Of a stretch of DNA of 64,000 nucleotides, positions 57,801 to 64,000 are shown in pieces. The translations under genes were made by a program, and so were the position numbers. The notes below the pieces were generated by a model that did not search any database, had not been told where the DNA came from, and worked only from the letters and a program-made list of their open reading frames with translations. The DNA is from Branchiostoma floridae (taxonomy: Eukaryota > Chordata > Leptocardii > Amphioxiformes > Branchiostomatidae), in contig NC_049991.1 in the NCBI RefSeq assembly GCF_000003815.2, positions 14,229,873 through 14,293,872 on the forward strand, written 5' to 3'. Position 1 is the stretch's first letter; each line of letters begins with the position of its first letter.

Positions 57801-60800
57801 AAAGTAAAGCAGTGGTATACATAATTGTATACTTAACAAAGAAGGAAAATCAGAGTTATAAATGACTTAAAAGGGAATTCTGACATCAAATCTACTCTAA
57901 ATCTACTTCTGCTCAAGCTATTTGATGGGTTTGACTTCTTTTCCATATGCAGACTGGGAGATGAATTGTCCAACATTTTTGCAGATAAAGGGAAAAAGAA
58001 CAATCCTATCCAGTAGCAGACAAATGAATTCTACAAATCCAGACATACCCTGTTGGGATTACATGAGCAAATTTTAAAGATGCAATTTGATATTAAGTTG
58101 CCAAATTGAATCGCTTACAAATCTAGGACTCAAGAGCTTTCACGCTAACATCAGCTAGTGTAGCTCTATTGAGTGAAGATAACCTTGGGTGTGACATTGC
58201 GGAAAGTTCCCCTATTAGATTAATTCCCAACAATCTCATTACTATAATGGCGGCCCGAGGATAATCTCATAGGGGAGGAGTGTCATCAGCTATGCATGGA
58301 AAGCCCTCTGGTTTTCTGTTGGAGCTCACTGGAGATGCGATATGAAGAGTGGCCCATGTGAATAATTTTCATTCTGGTCCTCATTTGATTAAGCCACCGT
58401 TGGCACTATTACAACTGTTGCAGTGTTCTTGATGGCAATAATCTAAAATGGCAAATTTTTCATGATCAATGACAACTTGTTTTTCAGTGTCACTGATTGC
58501 ACTTACTATATTGTCTGTAGTTAGACCATACCAATTCAATTTCTTGGTTCACAGATTTTTTTTAAATATATATAAAAAGATATGCTCAACTGGAGAAAAC
58601 ATGGAAACAAAGCCATAGAACCATGTTTATGACTTGGTGCATTCAGTTTTATGGACTAAATACAGTCACATTCAAGTTTTCCTCCCTGCCCTCTGCCTTT
58701 ATGATGTCTGCTTGCTACATTTTTATTTTCAAAAATCCAAGAACCAAGGAAATTAATTAGTGTGGCCTTAAGTTTAGAAAAACCTTTGCATTGTAATTTT
58801 GTCTTAAAGTTTCCAATATTTAAGCCGATAGGAGATTTTGTCTATGAGCTACATTTGGGAAATGTAAACATAAGAAGAAATCAACGAGAATATCATACTT
58901 AAGGCCATGGCAAAGGGATGATTTTTTACTTCACCAAACATGTTGCAGAAACCCTTTACCAGGAGTACCCTATACCGAAGTGTCTAGTAATGGGAATTGG
59001 CAGGAGTTGAACACTCAGATCCCATTTAGGCCAGTGATGGCATTTAGGCCAATGATGACATTTAGGCCAATGATGGCATTTAAGGCAATGATAGCAATTA
59101 GCCTGATAGCATTTAGACCATATCGAGGCCTTTCTACCGCCATTTGACCTCGACATGCCATGGATTTCAGCCCTAATATGGTTGTTTGTACCATTTGAAA
59201 TTTACCCCTCATGAAGTAGTTGTAAAGGGTAACAAGAAGTTAAAAATTCCAGGGGACCATACAACCCCCTAGCCGTTAGATCACAGTCACGTTTGATGCC
59301 CAACACAGAGCTTAGATTCATCAAACACAGGACAGACTGAGCTGAAGATTTGGGCAATCACAACATTCCACCACTTACAGTAGGAAACAGTCTCACAAAA
59401 TGTAACATTAGCTATATGTTGTATGAAGCTCTCAGTACTCACTCTAGCAAGCTTCTCGCCTTCTTCTCTCTTCACAACTCTTTCTGCCTGCATATCGGCC
59501 TGGGTTGATTAAAAACACATAGATCGATATGGTTTCAAAATTGATCATTTTTGAGGCAATGCGACACTCGTCTTAAGTCAATATGTCAATAAAAATGATA
59601 GGTTATTTGCCATTTTTACTAATACAAAAATTTCTTTGTGCTCACATATTTGCAAAGAAAAAGCTGAAAGTTCATCCTTTGTTTTGCGACATGTATTACA
59701 GTATCTGTACATGTATTTCATCAGTTGCCATAGTCTGCCCACTTACCACATTCCATAATAGCCTTACCTTGTTCCCCAGCAGCATGATGACCACATCCTG
59801 CTGTGCATATTCATGGATTTCACTGAGCCAGGCCTGCAAGAAACAAAACACACTGTGTATATATATATATATAACCAAACATCTTTATTCGTTTTTCTTT
59901 CATTTCCCATAAAAAAGAAATTTTCTTTTCCCTGTACAAAAATTCAATACAGTGCTGTAAAGATTTCAAATGTACAATGCTACTTGCTATGAGGAGGATT
60001 GGAAATGTTTGTTTTCTGTTTTTCACAGTACAGAAAGTATCATACTTATAATGCTCCAGTAAAGACAGAGGGTAACAAAGGTTAGCTTCAACCCTTTTCC
60101 TAATACATGATTACAATTTACAATGATATTTTGAAAGTTATATGAAGTTGAAAGTTACAAAGTCGTGACTAAAGATCTAATAACTGCAATGACCTGAGAG
60201 ACCCGGAGGGTTCATTGCAGTGGACATGTTTGGTAATGCAATCCTGACCCTGATTTACTGGTTGACCTGGCAGTAACATGTACTGATGTAGTACTTTAAA
60301 TGCATTTAAGTTTGCAGGTATTTTATTTCGCGGTAGCGGGAAAAGGGACTTTTTGCGGTGGTTTTAAGTTCGCGGTAGTGCCATGCACTGTACATCTTAC
60401 TGCCATGGAAAGATGTTTGCGGTGGTTATAATTTCGCGATGAAGCGACCACCGCAAAAAACGCAAACATTGAACCACCGCAAAAGTTTCTGCATTTACAG
60501 TAACTGCTGTGCTACTTCATAACTGGCAGGGATAATGCATGCCTGCACATGGCAATTTACAGGCAAATTGCTTCGAGTTTCTGTGCAGAAGAGAAAACAC
60601 AGGATCTCGGAAAGTGGGCATTAGGCTGCACAATGCTGATGTTATGGATTGCGCCACTTGGAGATTCTAAACCAGATGGAAGTGGGAAAAAATTCACTTT
60701 GTGTCTTGTAACATCTGTGCTTGATATTTTTAGGGCACCTTTGTGACTTTTTTTTATCTAATTACATTCCATCATTTTGCAAAACAGGGGTCACAGATAT

Positions 60801-63740
60801 GCCAGTACATGTGACTCACTCTGAATTCTTAATGTTTAAACAATTACTAGTTTAGTGAACAGCAGCAAAATCAATATTAGCCTTATCATTACATTGAGAA
60901 TAGAAACAATTTGGAAATGACATCAGCTTTAGTTAAAGGAAGACAATATCTTCTGATTCAATAATTTTTCAGCCAAGATGACTTTAAGCCATGGGACCTG
61001 GAAAGAAAATCAACATTACCTTCAAGCTAGCTTTGCAAATTTAGCAAATTTACAGCGGGTAATAGGAAAAACATCATGCCGATATGAGCACGGCAAATTC
61101 CAATTAAATTTGCTCAGCTTACTGAATCTCTGGAGGCAGACTGCAGACTAAGAAATATGCTTGGGAACTTTCCATCATGCAGTTTTCTAGCTTGCAGGAA
61201 AAGTTATAATTCTACTTTATTATATTAAAGTGTAACCACAAGGTGACCTTCAGTGGGGAGTTTGTTTAAAGAAAATGGCTTTTTGATATCTGCTCTTTAA
61301 AAGATTTGGTTACATGAGTCCTAGACAGATATAGAGAGATGGACAAGAGAGCTTGGAGTGACAGAGAGCCACTTTACATGTATAGACTAAGCATATATTG
61401 ATTGATCATATGAAGTCAAATGAACAGCAAATGTATTGTAACAGAAAGTAGACAGGGAAGCATTTGAAGGCCAGGTACCAGATAGTTTTGTAATACGTGA
61501 AATCCTACCCCATACACATTTCCTGTTGATGATCACAGAATGCAAAGTATCTTCATTGAATGACTTTGAGCCATTTCAGTGACCCATCATCAGTTTTCAA
61601 GATTTCTAAATTGAGAATTTGTCTGGTTTGTCGTCATAGTCATAGTAGGGGACATCATCAGATTGTTTGTTATTTGTCATGCATGGATTATTTTACCCTA
61701 TCATAGCATGTTTAGCACTTTGCTGCAAAAACTGTCACATTATAAAGATTTTGTTATATAGAAATTAGTATTTGAAGTTACTACATTTCCTACAGGCAAA
61801 ACTTTCATTTGGATTCACTGAAGTAGACTCACGCCAACATTTTCAGCACCAGGGACAGCACAACCTCCAAAATGAAAAATAACTTTTTTTCAGCAAAACC
61901 AGGTCTCTTTCTCTCCCAGACACATGGAGTAAAACACATGGAGTAGAACTTAATTAAATGATTGATTCCAAACCAGTAGTGAACATTAGATTCATGTGTT
62001 TTTGCATCATGCCTTTGTAATTATTTCTCCAAGGTCATTGCCCTTAGAGTTCTCTGAAACTCTTGAGGTAAAATCGAAAGGCTATTTGGATGCTGGGGAG
62101 AGTATGCAGCACGCCTCTCTAGGCTTGTAATAAGAAGTGTGGACCACCTTCTTGGCCTTTGTATTGATTGCGGTACACCAGAGAAATATCCCACATATAC
62201 AACCACGCCAGGCGTTGATACGGCTTATGCTGACACAAATATACTGCCTCAAGGTCAGGATGGATTTCTGCGTACGAACAGGCATTTTGTCTTATGACTC
62301 GACTCTCAAATACCATACATGCTGGCCATGATGTTGAAATGCAGAAGAAAGTTGATACTATTAGTAATTTTTACTTTTTGAAGAATTCATTTAAGTTCTT
62401 CCACTTATATCTGTGTGCCATGCATGCATTAAGGGATTGGTGAGGTTAACCAATGGATTTTGGACCCATATGTTAAGAATTGTAAGATTGGGATGGTTAT
62501 TAGGAAGTCTGCCTGGGCTCGAGTTGGGCTTATACTTGCATACAAATCAGCAAACTCATGGTAAAAGGTGCTTTCCAATTAGAGGCAAGCAGGAATAGCA
62601 CTTCTGTTTAATTAAAGCTGATGTTGACACTAAGCACATGGTATCTTGTCCTCACTTGACCTCAAGGAAGGATATGACTAGCAAACATAAGTAACTAAGC
62701 CCTGTCCCCAAACATATTTTGTGTATAAGACACTATCATATCAGCCTATCTATCAATAATCTGATAAAGTAAACTGTCAAAAATAACCTTATAACACTTG
62801 ACTGGCACAGCACCTCACTTCCAAGGGATATCGGACATGTATGGAACTTTTATAAAATGGATATTGGGCATGTACATGAACTATTACAAAATGTTTCAAA
62901 TTGAATATAGATACAATAATAGAATTCATCACTGTTTCTACAGGACGATTAGTCAATGATGCATCAGAATTTCCTCCATTGCATACAGTATATTTTCCAT
63001 CACACTGCATAAGGAAACCATAGACAGGATATCATCCCTATATATGCAAACATGACTTATACGATATGTTCCCTGGAAGTGGTAGGTAACTTGAGGTCAT
63101 GTTACTAATAATATGTTTATCTACACTTACTCTGATGTTGTCAAATGATGTCTTGTTGGTGACATCATATAGAAGCAGCAGGGCTAGGGGGGAAAAAGAT
63201 GAAATTCATTTCAATATTCAATGTGAAATGTCTTATGTAATTAAAAAAATGACTACATTTAGTTGGATTTCTTTTCATAATCTTTTAAAAACCACCCGTG
63301 CAAGATTCTGAGAAAAATACATTTTGTGCAGCTAAACCTTGGACAATTTAATGATTAATGCATTTATCACTGGAAACCCAACAGGGCATAGATATATGGA
63401 GACAGGTGCATATATGGTCTATACAACACTGCTAGAAGTACACTCTTTCATGTACACTGAAGTGCATAAACTTAAAGGGTGGATACCGGTACAGCAAATT
63501 CAGGTACAGATACAGTTCATCAGGTCCAGAGGATCAGGTTCAGGTCAAGACCTGAAGCTGGACATTGTTATCTGCGAAAGCGAATGAATTTTGCTACAAA
63601 GGATTCTGTTTGCAATTGGTGGAGTATCGTACACTGTACCAGTACCCACCCCTAGTGTAAAGTAAACCCTCACCGTGTGCATCTCTGTAGTAAGCATGTG
63701 TTACACTACGGAACCTCTCCTGACCAGCAGTATCCCAAAT
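54835..63740 (-). CDS. Rab26/37-type small GTPase, 3' six exons
   Basis: Rab GTPases switch between GDP and GTP on membranes; the Rab26/37 group acts on secretory granules and synaptic or lysosome-related vesicles. Exons in transcription order: 63,740-63,674; 63,183-63,131; 59,833-59,768; 59,499-59,443; 55,717-55,641; 54,934-54,835. All phases fit. Sequence seen: [20 protein letters not shown] (G3 and switch II), [37 protein letters not shown] then NKAD (G4), [30 protein letters not shown] (G5 ETSAK) and a C-terminus ending QGCCS, where paired cysteines are the expected geranylgeranylation site. The GNK/AD boundary is split by an intron. Features mix those of vertebrate RAB26 and RAB37, as expected for a gene predating or outside that split. 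The P-loop and switch I exons lie beyond 64,000. Confidence 0.95.
55410..55512. mobile_element. MITE fragment (ATTGCATTTAAGTTCGCGG)
   Basis: One end of the family seen complete at 60,291-60,503, with TTTAAGTTCGCGG words. In a Rab intron. Confidence 0.5.
56130..56290 (-). mobile_element. tRNA-derived SINE-like repeat
   Basis: Read on the minus strand it contains TGTGGCACAACTGCGGGGTG (A-box-like) and GGTCCTGGGTTCTAATCCTG (B-box GGTTCTAATCC), about 40 bases apart, then GTGCCCATGGG. This is a tRNA-like SINE head. Confidence 0.5.
59025..59120. repeat. Short minisatellite
   Basis: About five imperfect copies of CATTTAGGCCAATGATGG. Confidence 0.85.
59834..63130 (-). other. Rab gene intron of about 3.3 kb
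   Basis: Non-coding apart from the MITE at 60,291-60,503. Short TA run at 59,858-59,874. No exon or RNA gene recognised. Confidence 0.7.
60291..60503. mobile_element. MITE with TTTGCGGTGGTT interior
   Basis: Ends GTACTTTAAATGCATTTAAG and the inverted CTGCATTTACAGTAAC. The interior is an imperfect hairpin of GCGGTGGTT and AACCACCGC words. Family fragment at 55,410. Confidence 0.75.
63473..63654. mobile_element. MITE, short relative of 15,555-16,044
   Basis: Left GGGTGGATACCGGTAC and right GTACCAGTACCCACCCCTA are inverted matches and resemble the ends at 15,555-16,044. The interior has CAGGTTCAGGTCAAGACC words. In a Rab intron. Confidence 0.7.
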
Positions 63741-64000
63741 CTACAGGTAAACAACAACAACAACATATTTTTATACATATGTGCCTAGAAAGAAAATATG
63801 TCGATGTAGGTTAGACATCCAGGTAATAAGATAAGGTAATAAGGTGAAAAGTAGTTACTCAAGCAACTAGATATGGTTTTGGAAATGGTCAGACATTTCG
63901 GATAGAATCCACTATCCTTCTTCAGTGACACTGAAGTACACTGAAGTGATCTGGAAGAAACAGGTCTTTTATACTCTAACTATGAATGAAGACAATTTCA

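Larger units (their letters stand above)
55718..59442 (-). other. Rab gene intron of about 3.7 kb
   Basis: Non-coding. Contains a short CAA run near 56,100, the SINE-like repeat at 56,130-56,290 and the 59,025-59,120 minisatellite. No other gene seen. Confidence 0.7.

Overview
This is animal nuclear DNA, not bacterial. It has multi-exon genes with GT..AG introns, dense small DNA transposons (MITEs), non-LTR retrotransposon pieces, minisatellites, a 145-bp satellite and two assembly gaps. The mix of a chordate-type Rab26/37 gene, transmembrane TIR-domain receptors and a very high load of diverse small repeats suggests a cephalochordate (amphioxus, Branchiostoma). That assignment is inference; no species-diagnostic gene was compared.

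Layout. 1-560 is a G-rich minisatellite. 1,437-1,759 looks like a 5' exon holding a 45-codon ORF with one membrane helix. 3,454-7,262 (+) is a MIF4G-domain gene (MIF4GD/CTIF-like); the starts of two of its exons, with their splice acceptors, have been tandemly copied. About 7,062-20,374 (copy A) and about 20,709-32,933 plus 51,021-51,337 (copy B) are a diverged tandem segmental duplication. Each copy carries one minus-strand gene for a small TIR-domain membrane receptor, and copy B also starts with a duplicate of the last MIF4G exon. 54,835-63,740 (-) holds the last six coding exons of a Rab26/37-type GTPase whose start lies beyond the window.

The TIR receptors are the main biological interest. 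Receptor B is intact in my model (six exons, 547 aa): signal peptide, a roughly 70-residue ectodomain, one membrane helix, 19 tandem copies of a nine-residue cytosolic repeat, a short linker exon and a TLR-like TIR domain. Receptor A shares the ectodomain, membrane, linker and TIR exons and their splice phases. It has a different N-terminus with an extra hydrophobic segment and an acidic, non-repetitive juxtamembrane exon. A 5'-truncated LINE has inserted in its TIR exon with a perfect 12-bp target-site duplication. Removing the LINE and one duplicated target restores exactly the 518-bp length of the B exon, so this is a single, apparently recent lesion. It leaves a receptor that stops inside the TIR domain.

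Copy B is split by an 18.1-kb block (32,936-51,018). The block is bounded by inverted ends that include EcoRI/PstI-rich minisatellites, is flanked by TA on both sides, and has an empty site in copy A near 20,098. Inside are a smaller element with a perfect 6-bp target duplication, the satellite with a 2,146-bp higher-order repeat, MITEs, microsatellites and both gaps. No transposase was recognised in it.

No operons, CRISPR arrays or functional tRNA/rRNA genes were seen. The genes appear functionally unrelated apart from the two paralogous TIR receptors.
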